This document shows, one piece after another, positions 8,537-16,648 of a DNA stretch of 39,002 nucleotides. The stretch's first letter is position 1; each line of letters begins with the position of its first letter. Below the pieces are notes generated by a model. It made no database searches. It was not told the DNA's origin and was given only the letters and a program-made list of their open reading frames with translations. The position numbers and the translations under genes were made by a program. This DNA is from an uncultured Desulfosporosinus sp. GTDB lineage: Bacteria > Bacillota > Desulfitobacteriia > Desulfitobacteriales > Desulfitobacteriaceae. The DNA is taken from positions 1 through 39,002 of the forward strand of contig CAKMJS010000034.1 in the NCBI GenBank assembly GCA_927405585.1, read 5' to 3'.

Positions 8537-9380
8537 GAAATATATCCTCCTGATTCTCATCTTTATTGTCCTCTTAGGGCTATCTCTGATATTTTATAAG
8601 TCCCAAGACCTGCAAAGGACCTATAAAGCAGAAGTATTGGAGGGGATAAGTCGTGACAAGTCGTCAGGAAACCCCATCATAAGTCAAAATGATATTAAAC
8701 ATTTGCCAACACCCGTTCAAAAGTATCTTACTTATGTTGGCGTCATGGGTAAGCAAAAAGTACATAATTTCAAAATCACCTTTGATGGCCAAATGAAAAT
8801 GGATCAAAAAAAGGGTTGGATTAACGTGAATACTGAGCAACATAACTTCGTTGCTAATCCTACCCGGATGTTTTATATTGAAGGCAATATGTTAGGTATT
8901 CCTATGCTTGGCTTGGATTCCTACAAGAATGGAAAAGGAAACATGCTGATAAAATTGGGCGGTTTATTCACAGTGGCTAATGCTTTAGGGCCGGAAATGG
9001 ATAGCGGCGCAGCGGTTACTTTGTTTAATGACATGTGTTTGATGGCACCCTCCACCCTTATCGATCCAAGAATTCAATGGGAAAGTGTTGATGCCTTAAC
9101 AGCTAAAGCTTCCTTTAATGACAACGGGTGTATAGTATCTGCGGTCTTATATTTTAATACTCTAGGAGAATTAACTAATTTCAGTACAGACGATCGATAT
9201 ATGACAGTTGGCAAAACATATCAAAAGGTGCGCTGGTCAACCCCTGTCAGAGATTACAAAGATTATAACGGCTTGAAGCTTCCATCCTATGGAGAGGGAG
9301 TTTGGCATCTACCAGAAGGTGATTTTTGTTATGCACAATTCAAGGTTAAGGAAATCGAGTATAATTGCAAAGGCTTGTAG
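8529..9380 (+). CDS. DUF6544-like membrane-anchored protein
   Basis: A 283-residue protein with one N-terminal membrane anchor (about residues 4-22) and a soluble domain outside. The segment LPTPVQKYLTYVG and the later YGEGVWHLPEGDFCYAQF pattern resemble the DUF6544 family of unknown function; the family name is from memory and should be checked. The ATG at 8529 is chosen over the ATG at 8517 because the AAAGGA site abuts the earlier codon. The start overlaps the end of the preceding membrane-protein gene by eight bases, so the two are very likely made together and may form a complex. Confidence 0.65.
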   Translation: MDKKYILLILIFIVLLGLSLIFYKSQDLQRTYKAEVLEGISRDKSSGNPIISQNDIKHLPTPVQKYLTYVGVMGKQKVHNFKITFDGQMKMDQKKGWINVNTEQHNFVANPTRMFYIEGNMLGIPMLGLDSYKNGKGNMLIKLGGLFTVANALGPEMDSGAAVTLFNDMCLMAPSTLIDPRIQWESVDALTAKASFNDNGCIVSAVLYFNTLGELTNFSTDDRYMTVGKTYQKVRWSTPVRDYKDYNGLKLPSYGEGVWHLPEGDFCYAQFKVKEIEYNCKGL

Positions 9381-9503
9381 TTCGTTGATCAATGGATAAC
9401 CCCCTCAATCATATAAAAATAAATATATATTGTATTCTCAAAACTTTTTACTAGATGCCGTGTATTACTAATTAAGTGAAAGATTTAATAAGGGGTCAGA
9501 TCT

Positions 9504-10073
9504 TTGGATGTTTCAGACGCTGGTTTCCATAAAATATATAAAAAGAATAAGCATCAAGGCTTAGAAATTCTTTATGATCGGTATAAAAAATACGTTTATA
9601 CCCTTGCTTATCGCTATGCCGGTAACAAAGAAGATGCTATGGATCTAACCCAAGAAGTCTTTGTGTCAATTTTTAAATCCCTGGATAATTTCAAGGAGGA
9701 GCTATCAATCCTTCCTTGGGTCAAAAGGATAACTGTCAATAAGTGCCTTAATTTCCTTCGAGACAGAAAGGAAGCCATATCTCTTAACCAAACTATTGAC
9801 GGTGACTTGGAGATTCAGGACCTGATTTGTTCTCCTGAAACCACAGAGAGCAAGGTTCAATACTTTGATACTAAACAAGCCCTCGATGCTGCAATCCATA
9901 AACTTTCCTCAGAAGAACGTATGGCAGTCATTTTAAGGCATATGAAGGGTATGAAATATGAGGACATCGCTAGAACTATGGATGTACCCCTCGGCACATT
10001 AAAAACACTTCTACATAGAGGCAGAAAAACCATCAAGGAAAGCATGGTCAAAGACGGAATATGGGAGGTTTAA
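9504..10073 (+). CDS. ECF-type RNA polymerase sigma factor (sigma-70 family)
   Basis: A 189-residue alternative sigma factor. Region 2 (about residues 20-85, with YAGNKEDAMDLTQEVFVSIF) recognises the -10 element. Region 4 (about 125-180, with MKYEDIARTMDVPLGTLKTLL) is the -35-binding helix-turn-helix. The start is TTG, set by an AAGGGG site eight bases upstream; the nearby ATG is out of frame. Four bases separate its stop from the anti-sigma gene, the usual arrangement for a sigma/anti-sigma pair. Which promoters it serves is unknown. A weak AAAAC/CGTGTA pair upstream (9440-9464) resembles an ECF promoter but its spacing is short. Confidence 0.92.
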   Translation: MDVSDAGFHKIYKKNKHQGLEILYDRYKKYVYTLAYRYAGNKEDAMDLTQEVFVSIFKSLDNFKEELSILPWVKRITVNKCLNFLRDRKEAISLNQTIDGDLEIQDLICSPETTESKVQYFDTKQALDAAIHKLSSEERMAVILRHMKGMKYEDIARTMDVPLGTLKTLLHRGRKTIKESMVKDGIWEV

Positions 10074-10077
10074 AATC

Positions 10078-10509
10078 ATGAACTGCAAACTTGATAAGTT
10101 TTTACTCCAAGACCTACTGGAAGGGGTTATTGATCCGCTTGAACAACTGTTTGTCGAGGAACATTTGAAGAGCTGTACGGAATGCCGAAAAGAGTTAACT
10201 GAGTTGAAACTTCTTTTTTGGGATCTTAATGATAAATCCAATTATGATATTGCACTTCCTGCCGAACTAGACGTTTTGAAAGGCACCATACTGGAGAAAG
10301 TTGTAGGGACGGTTAGTAAAAGTCCTGCCGAAGTCGTTATCGATATCCAACGCAAAAATGTCAGTGCTTTAGGAACGTTCCTTAACCTTGTACCCGGTGT
10401 CAAAGCCAGCAATAAGCTTGTCAAAGACGGGGTGAAAGCCGCGCCCTCGGCGATCGGAAAAGTATCCAAAAGCTTAGTAAGAGGTACAAAATTCCTTCTG
10501 GCACAATAA
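10078..10509 (+). CDS. Zinc-binding anti-sigma factor
   Basis: The partner inhibitor of the ECF sigma factor immediately upstream. The N-terminal 55 residues form a ZAS domain with the H-x3-C-x2-C motif (HLKSCTEC) and an upstream Cys3. Unlike many relatives it shows no clear membrane helix; the C-terminal 60 residues are mildly hydrophobic and rich in Lys, Val and Ala (NLVPGVKASNKLVKDGVK), perhaps an amphipathic or peripheral membrane element. Release of the sigma factor could therefore respond to redox or zinc rather than to transmembrane proteolysis, which is inference. A GGGAGG ribosome site precedes the ATG. Confidence 0.85.
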   Translation: MNCKLDKFLLQDLLEGVIDPLEQLFVEEHLKSCTECRKELTELKLLFWDLNDKSNYDIALPAELDVLKGTILEKVVGTVSKSPAEVVIDIQRKNVSALGTFLNLVPGVKASNKLVKDGVKAAPSAIGKVSKSLVRGTKFLLAQ

Positions 10510-10551
10510 TGACTTAACTACTTTACTACAATTACTACTTTCTACTCAGTA

Positions 10552-10587
10552 CTTTAACTGCTTTAACTGCTTTAACTGCTTTAACTG
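10552..10587. repeat. Four tandem copies of a 9-base repeat
   Basis: The unit CTTTAACTG occurs four times without interruption between the anti-sigma gene and the ytfI-like gene, flanked by related degenerate CTACTTT/ACTAC copies. Such short tandem arrays change length by slippage. Being in a 131-base spacer, a length change would alter operon spacing rather than a protein. Confidence 0.9.
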
Positions 10588-10640
10588 CTTAAATAATTTT
10601 ACTACTTTAGCAACCGCGATTCTGGGCTAAGGAGGCCGAC

Positions 10641-11315
10641 ATGATAGTTCTGACAGTCTTAGGTTATATTTTACTAGGGATTGGGATTCTTTTGGCAGTA
10701 ATCATACTGATACCTTACGATTATTGTATTGCCGGAGAAAAGATCGACGAATCAGAAGTCAACGTCCTAATCTCCTGGCTCTTTGGGGGGATAAAGTTAA
10801 ATTTTCGCAAACGCTCTCACTTAAAAGCTGAACTGGTACTTACCCTCCTCGGTCTCAAAAGGAAGATCGAAACTAGGTCGAAATCAAAATCATCAAACGT
10901 CTCTAAAAAGGCTGCAGACTCAATTAACTATGCCAAGTCTGTTAAAGATAAAGATAAAGATAAACATAAATCATACTTTCGCAAATACTTAAAGAAGGAA
11001 ATCATTATAAAAATTCTATCAGTGGTTCGGAAAATTATTAAACATTGCCTACCACGTAAACTATCGGTGAACGGGAAATATGGCTTTGATGATCCATCGT
11101 ATACTGGCTTAATGTGTGCTATTACCCATCAATTCTGTTGGTTGTTTGATAAATATGATATCGACATACACCCAGTATTTGACGAGGAAATGCTTGAAGG
11201 ACGTTTTTTAATTAGCGGGAGAATCTGGTTGCCCTATCTAATACTAGTTATGATCGGCTTCCTGATTACCCAGCCAATTAGGAATATAGTAATTACTCAA
11301 CTAAATTCAAAATAA
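10641..11315 (+). CDS. ytfI: DUF2953 membrane protein (YtfI-like)
   Basis: A 224-residue protein of the DUF2953 family, named for Bacillus subtilis YtfI. An N-terminal membrane helix (about 3-23) is followed by a short beta-rich part (EVNVLISWLFGGIKLNF), a Lys/Ser-rich linker (about 75-115) and the conserved YGFDDPSYTGLMCAITHQF segment, then a C-terminal membrane helix (about 190-212). It precedes a YtfJ/GerW-type gene by 15 bases, exactly as in other spore formers, which supports the call. Function in sporulation is presumed from the partner. A GGAGG site precedes the ATG. Confidence 0.82.
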   Translation: MIVLTVLGYILLGIGILLAVIILIPYDYCIAGEKIDESEVNVLISWLFGGIKLNFRKRSHLKAELVLTLLGLKRKIETRSKSKSSNVSKKAADSINYAKSVKDKDKDKHKSYFRKYLKKEIIIKILSVVRKIIKHCLPRKLSVNGKYGFDDPSYTGLMCAITHQFCWLFDKYDIDIHPVFDEEMLEGRFLISGRIWLPYLILVMIGFLITQPIRNIVITQLNSK

Positions 11316-11330
11316 AAGGAGGTCTTCAAT

Positions 11331-11693
11331 ATGTCAGATAATTTTAGTATTAGTGAAAACATCAATAACATCTTTGAAAAACTGGAAAGCTTTGTGAAAA
11401 CCAATACCGTCGTTGGTGAACCTATGAACGTCGGTGACACAACCATTATCCCTTTCATCGATATTTGCTTTGGTCTCGGTACCGGCGGCGGCGGCGGAAC
11501 AGATGACAAAGGCAGCAAAGGAACTGGGGGTGGCGCAGGTAGCGGTGCAAAAATTTCTCCAACTGCTATCCTCGTCATTAAGGGCGACCGCATAGAGATT
11601 CTGCCGATTAAGAAAGCCGGCAGCTTAGAAAAACTCATTGATATGGTTCCTGATCTTGTGAAAAAAGTAAAAGAACAAAAGAACGACGAGTAA
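11331..11693 (+). CDS. ytfJ: YtfJ/GerW-family sporulation protein
   Basis: A 120-residue protein of the GerW (YtfJ) family, which is needed in Bacillus for normal spore germination responses. It shows the conserved sequence of an N-terminal helix, the VVGEPMNVGDTTIIPFIDI strand segment, a glycine-rich loop (about 50-75), and SPTAILVIKGDRIEILPI. An AGGAGG site precedes the ATG and the gene follows the DUF2953 gene by 15 bases. A clear terminator lies at 11762-11797. Expression from the upstream sigma/anti-sigma unit is possible because no terminator separates them. Confidence 0.9.
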   Translation: MSDNFSISENINNIFEKLESFVKTNTVVGEPMNVGDTTIIPFIDICFGLGTGGGGGTDDKGSKGTGGGAGSGAKISPTAILVIKGDRIEILPIKKAGSLEKLIDMVPDLVKKVKEQKNDE

Positions 11694-11761
11694 ACGACAC
11701 TCGTTAAAAACTGCCTTTAGATACTAAACTAAGTTTATACCAAAAGAGTATCTTCATCTTT

Positions 11762-11797
11762 AAAACAGTCTTTTTAAAAGAAAGAGGCTGTTTTTTT
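11762..11797 (+). terminator. Terminator after ytfJ
   Basis: Arms AAACAGTCTTT and AAAGAGGCTGTTT form a hairpin that runs into seven Ts. It lies about 70 bases past the ytfJ stop. Confidence 0.85.
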
Positions 11798-11829
11798 GTG
11801 TATCATAGACTCTCCCCTTCCAAATTATT

Positions 11830-11892
11830 AATTGGATGCTTTTAATAATCATCCAATTGGATGTTGCACACTGGTTATCTCCCCCCTATAAT
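11830..11892 (+). promoter_or_regulatory. Aminotransferase promoter with AATTGGATG repeats
   Basis: TTGCAC (11864-11869) and a perfect TATAAT (11887-11892) are 17 bases apart. Immediately upstream the perfect palindrome CATCCAATTGGATG (11850-11863) abuts the -35 box. A second AATTGGATG at 11830-11838 lies 25 bases before the one in the palindrome (11855-11863), in the same orientation. MocR regulators commonly bind such repeated half-sites, and a MocR gene lies downstream, so this is its most likely target. Confidence 0.65.
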
Positions 11893-11924
11893 TAGCTAAA
11901 ACCATCTGAGAGGAGCAAGCTATA

Positions 11925-13097
11925 ATGCATATCTATGCAGATCGGGTTAAACATATGGAGAATTCGGCGATTCGGGAGATCTTGAAAGTGACTGAACAAC
12001 CGGGTGTCATCACTTTTGCTGGTGGTCTTCCAGCCCCAGAATTATTCCCACTTTCTGATATTCGGGAGTCTTATGATCGGGTGCTTGGTGCCAAAGATCC
12101 CTCTGTCCTCCAATATGGAAGCACCGAAGGATATTTACCTTTACGCGAGGAGATAGCCGCTCAGATGTGCGCTAAAGGGATCAAAGCGGAAGCTGATAAC
12201 ATTTTTCTAACGAATGGATCACAGCAAGGACTGGATCTGTTGGCTAAACTATTCCTGAATCCAGGGGACATTGTTCTTCTACAAAATCCTAGTTATCTTG
12301 GTGCCATCCAAACCTTTCGAAGTTACCAGGCCAATTTCAGGGCTATACTAACAAATGATGCAGGAATCGACCTCAAAGACCTCGAATTCTCTCTAAAACA
12401 TCACCATCCCAAGCTTATTTATCTCGCGCCAACATATCAGAACCCGACTGGTACCACTCTCCCTGTTGAAGAACGGCAAGCAATTGCTCGCCTTGCGGGT
12501 CAGTATGGAATTCCCACAATTGAAGATGATCCCTACAGCGAACTGCGCTACGAGGGTCCAGTTACACCAACGATCAAGTCTTTCGCCGCTGACGACGAAG
12601 TGATTTACCTCGGTACCTTTTCTAAAACTCTTGCCCCCGGGCTCAGGCTTGGATGGATCGTCGGTGACCGAAAACTAATTGCCAAGCTGATCGTCGCCAA
12701 ACAAGGGACCGATTTGCACACCAGTACTCTCTTACAGCAGGCTACTCACTATTATTTGACCCATTTTAACACGTCCGAACACGTTGAGAGGATTCGACAG
12801 ACCTATAAAATGCGACGAGATCTGATGCTACAAGAACTCAAGGTGTCCTTCCCCACGCAGGTCAGTTGGACCCAACCGACTGGAGGCATGTTTATATGGC
12901 TGACCCTACCTGATGGCTTTGATACCGATAAACTCTTACCCCGTGCAGCGGCAGCCCAAGTAGCCTATGTGCCGGGTATTCATTTCTATGCGCACAATGG
13001 CAGCCACTGTAGCATGAGACTCAACTTTTCAAATCCCACACCTCAACAGATAAAACAAGGAATTAATCGTCTGGCAGAAATCCTAAAGGTTAACTAG
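11925..13097 (+). CDS. PLP-dependent class I aminotransferase (2-aminoadipate/aromatic type)
   Basis: A 390-residue fold-type I aminotransferase of the LysN/2-aminoadipate transaminase-like group. Visible motifs are FAGGLPAPELFP (substrate arm), LTNGSQQGLDLLAK (cofactor phosphate site), YLAPTYQNPTG (Asn contacting PLP), EDDPYSELRYEG (Asp to the pyridine nitrogen) and GTFSKTLAPGLRLGW with the PLP lysine (about residue 235). C-terminal SMRLNFSNP holds the carboxylate-binding Arg. The substrate cannot be fixed from sequence. It has its own promoter at 11864-11892 and is followed by a MocR regulator whose enzyme-like half is closely related to it, suggesting a duplication origin. Confidence 0.9.
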   Translation: MHIYADRVKHMENSAIREILKVTEQPGVITFAGGLPAPELFPLSDIRESYDRVLGAKDPSVLQYGSTEGYLPLREEIAAQMCAKGIKAEADNIFLTNGSQQGLDLLAKLFLNPGDIVLLQNPSYLGAIQTFRSYQANFRAILTNDAGIDLKDLEFSLKHHHPKLIYLAPTYQNPTGTTLPVEERQAIARLAGQYGIPTIEDDPYSELRYEGPVTPTIKSFAADDEVIYLGTFSKTLAPGLRLGWIVGDRKLIAKLIVAKQGTDLHTSTLLQQATHYYLTHFNTSEHVERIRQTYKMRRDLMLQELKVSFPTQVSWTQPTGGMFIWLTLPDGFDTDKLLPRAAAAQVAYVPGIHFYAHNGSHCSMRLNFSNPTPQQIKQGINRLAEILKVN

Positions 13098-13223
13098 CGA
13101 CGCCTTTGAAAGATGTCGTTTGTGGTTCGTGTTCGTTGGTCATTTGTCGTGATTCGTTGTTCTAATTGATACGACGAGGTCCAAGTATCTATTATTGCAC
13201 ATTGAAAAAGTGGAGGTTCGACC

Positions 13224-14774
13224 ATGGAACTGCATTTAGACCGTTCCCTTAAGACACCGCTATATTTGCAGATCAGAAGCCAAATCCGTCAGCTCATTTT
13301 ATCCAACGCTCTCCCTCCGGGTTTTCGACTTCCCCCGGAGAGAAAACTTGCCGTCTCTTTAGGGGTAAATCGCACAACAATAGTCAACGCTTACCATGAA
13401 CTTGAAGCTGATGGCTTGATTCAGTCGCATGTCGGCAAAGGAACCATTGTAAATTCACACTCCGAACACGACTCGATTAGCCCTTTAATCATTGACAGCA
13501 ATTCCGGGTTACAACATTCTCCCGTTCAACCTATGTCCTGGCAAAATTTTTATACTAGGCAGTCAGAGCGTATGTATAATCCTGTCCTAGCGTCAATTCT
13601 TACTGAAATCGGTGAAGAAGACCAAATATCGTTTGCCTTGGGATCTCCCGCTGGCGAGTACTACCCACTAGAAGAATTTAGTCGAATTGGCCATAAAGTA
13701 ATGAGCTCAGGCAATTGGCTGGCCTTTGAATATGGACCTACAATTGGACATTACCCACTACGACAATATTTAGCGGAATGGTTGAGCCAGCGTGGAATCC
13801 AGACCCAGGCAGAAAAGGTTATGATTTTATCGGGTTCCCAACAGGGACTTGATCTACTTGCCAAGATATTTTTAGAGCCGGGGGACTACATTGTGATGGA
13901 GGAACCTTCATTCCTGGGCGCGATTGGGGTTTTCAAGGCTGCTGGTGCCCGAATTCTAACGGTACCCACGGATCAAGAAGGCATAAGAACTGACTTGATG
14001 GAACAGATTCTTTCACGCCATCGCCCTAAATTCATCTACACCATACCAACCTTCCAAAATCCGTCTGGATATAAAATGAGTCTACCTCGCCGCCAGGAGC
14101 TCCTCAAATTGGCATATCAATATCATATACCAATCGTGGAAGATGATCCCTACAGTGAACTGTATTACGAGGGTGAGCTTTCTCCCTCTCTGAGATCCTT
14201 GGATAAGCACGGGCATGTCATATATCTTGGTACGTTTTCCAAAATACTGCTTCCGGGTCTTCGCCTAGGCTGGTGTGTAGCACCTCCTTCGGTGCTGGAG
14301 CATTTGAGCCTTGCAAAACAACATGTCGACCTGCATACGAGTACCACGACTCAGTGGATGATGACAGAATTCTGTTGCCAGGGACTATTGAACCCTCACC
14401 TTCAGAAAGTCAGAAATCATTACAGGATAAAGAGAGACACCATGGTTTCCGCATTAACGAAGTTTGCGCCACCCGGACTAACCTGGTCAGTACCCGAGGG
14501 GGGTTATTACTTATGGTGCGAATTGCCACCTGGCATGAAAGCTTCGGCACTCCTTACCAAAGCTGCCGTGAAGAAAGTTACCTTCGTGCCTGGCAATGCC
14601 TTTTACGCCAACTCAGGGGGCACAGACCGAATCAGACTCTGTTTCACTCGTCATCCAGAAGCAACAATCCTAGAAGGAATTCGACGTCTTTGCGAGGCTA
14701 TTACCGAGATGTTAATTCAAACCCACCCAGAAGGCACAATTAACCGACCTCGCTTTAGTGAACCCTTGTCATGA
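13224..14774 (+). CDS. MocR-family regulator (GntR HTH fused to aminotransferase)
   Basis: A 516-residue transcription factor of the MocR/PdxR/GabR type. An N-terminal GntR winged helix (about residues 8-75, with LPPERKLAVSLGVNRTTIVNAY) is joined by a 45-residue linker to a full aminotransferase-like domain (about 120-500). That domain keeps NPSG, EDDPYSELYYEG and GTFSKILLPGLRLGW with the PLP lysine, so it probably binds PLP or a PLP adduct as effector. The domain parallels the aminotransferase 126 bases upstream motif for motif. It likely controls that gene through the AATTGGATG repeats. A GGAGG site precedes the ATG, and a hairpin follows at 14779-14809. Confidence 0.92.
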   Translation: MELHLDRSLKTPLYLQIRSQIRQLILSNALPPGFRLPPERKLAVSLGVNRTTIVNAYHELEADGLIQSHVGKGTIVNSHSEHDSISPLIIDSNSGLQHSPVQPMSWQNFYTRQSERMYNPVLASILTEIGEEDQISFALGSPAGEYYPLEEFSRIGHKVMSSGNWLAFEYGPTIGHYPLRQYLAEWLSQRGIQTQAEKVMILSGSQQGLDLLAKIFLEPGDYIVMEEPSFLGAIGVFKAAGARILTVPTDQEGIRTDLMEQILSRHRPKFIYTIPTFQNPSGYKMSLPRRQELLKLAYQYHIPIVEDDPYSELYYEGELSPSLRSLDKHGHVIYLGTFSKILLPGLRLGWCVAPPSVLEHLSLAKQHVDLHTSTTTQWMMTEFCCQGLLNPHLQKVRNHYRIKRDTMVSALTKFAPPGLTWSVPEGGYYLWCELPPGMKASALLTKAAVKKVTFVPGNAFYANSGGTDRIRLCFTRHPEATILEGIRRLCEAITEMLIQTHPEGTINRPRFSEPLS

Positions 14775-14778
14775 ATCA

Positions 14779-14809
14779 AAAGCTACCTCAAATTATTTCT
14801 GAGGTAGCT
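14779..14809 (+). terminator. Terminator after the MocR gene
   Basis: Stem AAAGCTACCTCA / TGAGGTAGCT followed by CTTTG. The core stem sequence is the same as in the terminator at 34584-34621. It stands between convergent genes, so it may serve both strands. Confidence 0.65.
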
Positions 14810-14857
14810 CTTTGAACTTTAGTTGGACCAGTTCATGCTTTTTTTGGCCGTCCGTAG

Positions 14858-15835
14858 TTAACGCTTCAGGCTATAAGTGTAAACTCCACCCATTAAAGAG
14901 ACTTCTAATTCACCCTTATACATTGAGTAAACGAGGTGTGCCAAGGTTTCAGCCATCGCGAAACGCAACTCGTGAACGCTAAGGTCTTGCCGAAAAACCT
15001 GCTGACAGACTTGATAAGCTGTGGCACCGCTGCCAGCACAATTCTTGATCAATTCCAAGCGTTCTTGGTGATGATTTTCAAGTTGACTGATTCTCTCCTC
15101 AATGTTGCTGAACGGTTTCCCGTGAGCAGGTAAAGCACATTGACAATTTAAGCTTCGGATGCTGTGAATGGCTCTCAGGAAATTCTCTAACGGGTTGGAA
15201 TCTGCACCCGGTTGTGGCCAAAGACTAACATTAGAAGAAATATCAGGCAGCAGGTGATCTCCAGACAAGAGAACACCGTGCTCCTTATTAAAGAAACAGA
15301 TATGACCGTCCGTATGCCCAGGAGTCAAAATCACCTGGTACACATGATCCCCTAATTCAATAATCTGTCCAGATTGCAAGGTGGTCAGCTCAGCGTGAGG
15401 AGATGTATAAGGGATTAAATTGTCGATTGAATCAACAACCTTTACTAAAATATCGTCTGGCATTCCGTTTTCTTTAAATAAGACCCTCATAGCCTTCAGA
15501 ATATAATTTTCATCTTTCCAGTAACGATTAATTCGATCAGCATCAATTTCCCCAATGTAAACTGGCGCACCCTCTGAATAGCTCTGAAGCCATCCCGAAC
15601 ATCCATAATGGTCCGGATGAAAATGGGTCAGGTAGATTCCTAAGATATCTGTAGGTGCTATGGCCTGCTCCTCGAAGAATTGCATCCATCCCTCCCTAGT
15701 AGCCTCTCTGCTCAGTCCCGCATCCACTAACCACCAACCACTTTTTCCTTTTATAGCGTAACAATTGACATGATTTAATCTGAATGGCAAGGGTAATCGA
15801 ACCTTATATATCCCCAGTTGTTCATGAACCATCAT
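14858..15835 (-). CDS. Metallo-beta-lactamase-fold hydrolase
   Basis: A 325-residue MBL-fold enzyme with an intact dinuclear metal site: LTHFHPDHYG (HxHxDH, about residues 90-99), the PGHTDGH histidine, the SGDHLL aspartate and a later PAHGKPF histidine. The C-terminal 90 residues add a helical domain seen in YflN-like and related hydrolases. Thioesters, lactones or glyoxalase-like substrates are possible and none can be chosen. An AAGGAG site lies ten bases before the first of two ATGs. No operon partner is evident. Confidence 0.85.
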   Translation of the reverse strand: MMVHEQLGIYKVRLPLPFRLNHVNCYAIKGKSGWWLVDAGLSREATREGWMQFFEEQAIAPTDILGIYLTHFHPDHYGCSGWLQSYSEGAPVYIGEIDADRINRYWKDENYILKAMRVLFKENGMPDDILVKVVDSIDNLIPYTSPHAELTTLQSGQIIELGDHVYQVILTPGHTDGHICFFNKEHGVLLSGDHLLPDISSNVSLWPQPGADSNPLENFLRAIHSIRSLNCQCALPAHGKPFSNIEERISQLENHHQERLELIKNCAGSGATAYQVCQQVFRQDLSVHELRFAMAETLAHLVYSMYKGELEVSLMGGVYTYSLKR

Positions 15836-15930
15836 ATAATTTTTTCTCCTTCATAAGAATTATGAATAATAATTCACTCTTTAAATCTTATTTCTTCACG
15901 CTTAGTAGAAGTTCCTGCCTTTTTACGGAG

Positions 15931-15966
15931 AAGCCCTTCACGTTTTCGAAATAACATGAAGGGCTT
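15931..15966. terminator. Weak hairpin between decayed regulator and MBL gene
   Basis: A 10-base perfect inverted repeat (AAGCCCTTCA/TGAAGGGCTT) closes a 16-base loop. Neither side has a proper T-tract, so terminator function is uncertain. It would close the remnant gene at 15996 if transcribed. Confidence 0.35.
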
Positions 15967-15995
15967 TAGATAGCCACCGAGCCTAAGCATTAAAT

Positions 15996-16130
15996 CTATC
16001 CTGCTCCCCATAAGGTTTCAATAAAGTCCGGATTCGATGGATCCTTTTCAATCTTTTTCCTAATTTTCTGGACATGAACCGCTACAGTTGCAGTATCGCC
16101 TAGAGGTTCGATACGCCCTTGCGTTGGCGC
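15996..16130 (-). pseudogene. C-terminal remnant of an OmpR-type response regulator
   Basis: The frame reads GDTATVAVHVQKIRKKIEKD and on through PSNPDFIETLWGAG before TAG. This is the recognition helix and wing of an OmpR/PhoB winged-helix domain, whose relatives continue GYR at the point where the stop occurs. No receiver domain or first half of the DNA-binding domain is present; the sequence upstream runs directly into the terminator hairpin of the HIT gene. I read it as a decayed tail of a deleted two-component regulator. Confidence 0.7.
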
Positions 16131-16132
16131 AC

Positions 16133-16170
16133 AACAAAAAGCAGTCGGCCTCAGCCAACTGCTTTTTGTT
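16133..16170 (-). terminator. Terminator after the HIT gene
   Basis: A long inverted repeat, AACAAAAAGCAGT...ACTGCTTTTTGTT, extended by GGC/GCC with one mismatch, closes a 4-base loop. It lies about 80 bases beyond the HIT stop. T-rich ends on both strands make it potentially bidirectional. Confidence 0.75.
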
Positions 16171-16247
16171 GAAATTTCATGAGTAGTATGTTCAAACCTC
16201 TCTATATTCCAGAGTATCAAAGGATTATTGCATTGTCGAAATTGATA

Positions 16248-16589
16248 TTATGCGTGCCACCGTACTGATCCTGCATCACCACGATAACGTGGAATCACGT
16301 GTACATGCCAGTGAAAAATCGTCTGCCCAGCGACGGCTCCGACATTTACTCCAATGTTGTAACCATCTGGGTGAAACCGCTCGTCTAGTAGTTCTTTCAC
16401 TTTATTAAGAAGTGTTCCAATACTCATCATTTCTTCCGGGGTCGCATCAAAAAAATTAGCCGTGTGCCGTTTAGGCACAATTAGAACATGTCCTTCACAT
16501 ACGGGGTACTTGTCAAAAAAGGCCCGAGCTAGTTCGTCCTCAACAAGGATCTCTGTGCCCTGTAGTGTACAAAATACGCAATCGTTCAT
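16248..16589 (-). CDS. HIT-family nucleotide hydrolase/transferase
   Basis: A 113-residue histidine-triad protein. It has the N-terminal CVFC pair, GHVLIVPKRH and the catalytic HWHVHVIPR triad near the C-terminus; the middle His is the nucleophile on nucleoside phosphoramidates or dinucleotides. It is about 20-25 residues shorter at the C-terminus than many bacterial HIT proteins but the active site is complete. An AGGAGG-type site precedes the ATG. It follows the second chromate transporter by 59 bases and may be cotranscribed. Confidence 0.88.
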   Translation of the reverse strand: MNDCVFCTLQGTEILVEDELARAFFDKYPVCEGHVLIVPKRHTANFFDATPEEMMSIGTLLNKVKELLDERFHPDGYNIGVNVGAVAGQTIFHWHVHVIPRYRGDAGSVRWHA

Positions 16590-16648
16590 TTTTTTCCCTC
16601 CTCAAGTAACATTATTCACCCAAACTATTTATCTTTATTTAAACGAGT

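Noticed and set aside
9440-9464. AAAAC...CGTGTA as an ECF autoregulatory promoter before the sigma gene
   Set aside because: The spacing between the two elements is only 14 bases, short of the usual 15-17, and the -35 match is partial, so it was not listed as a feature.
14273-14743. A 156-codon plus-strand frame inside the MocR gene
   Set aside because: It is an out-of-frame shadow of the aminotransferase-like domain, which has all its conserved motifs in the main frame.
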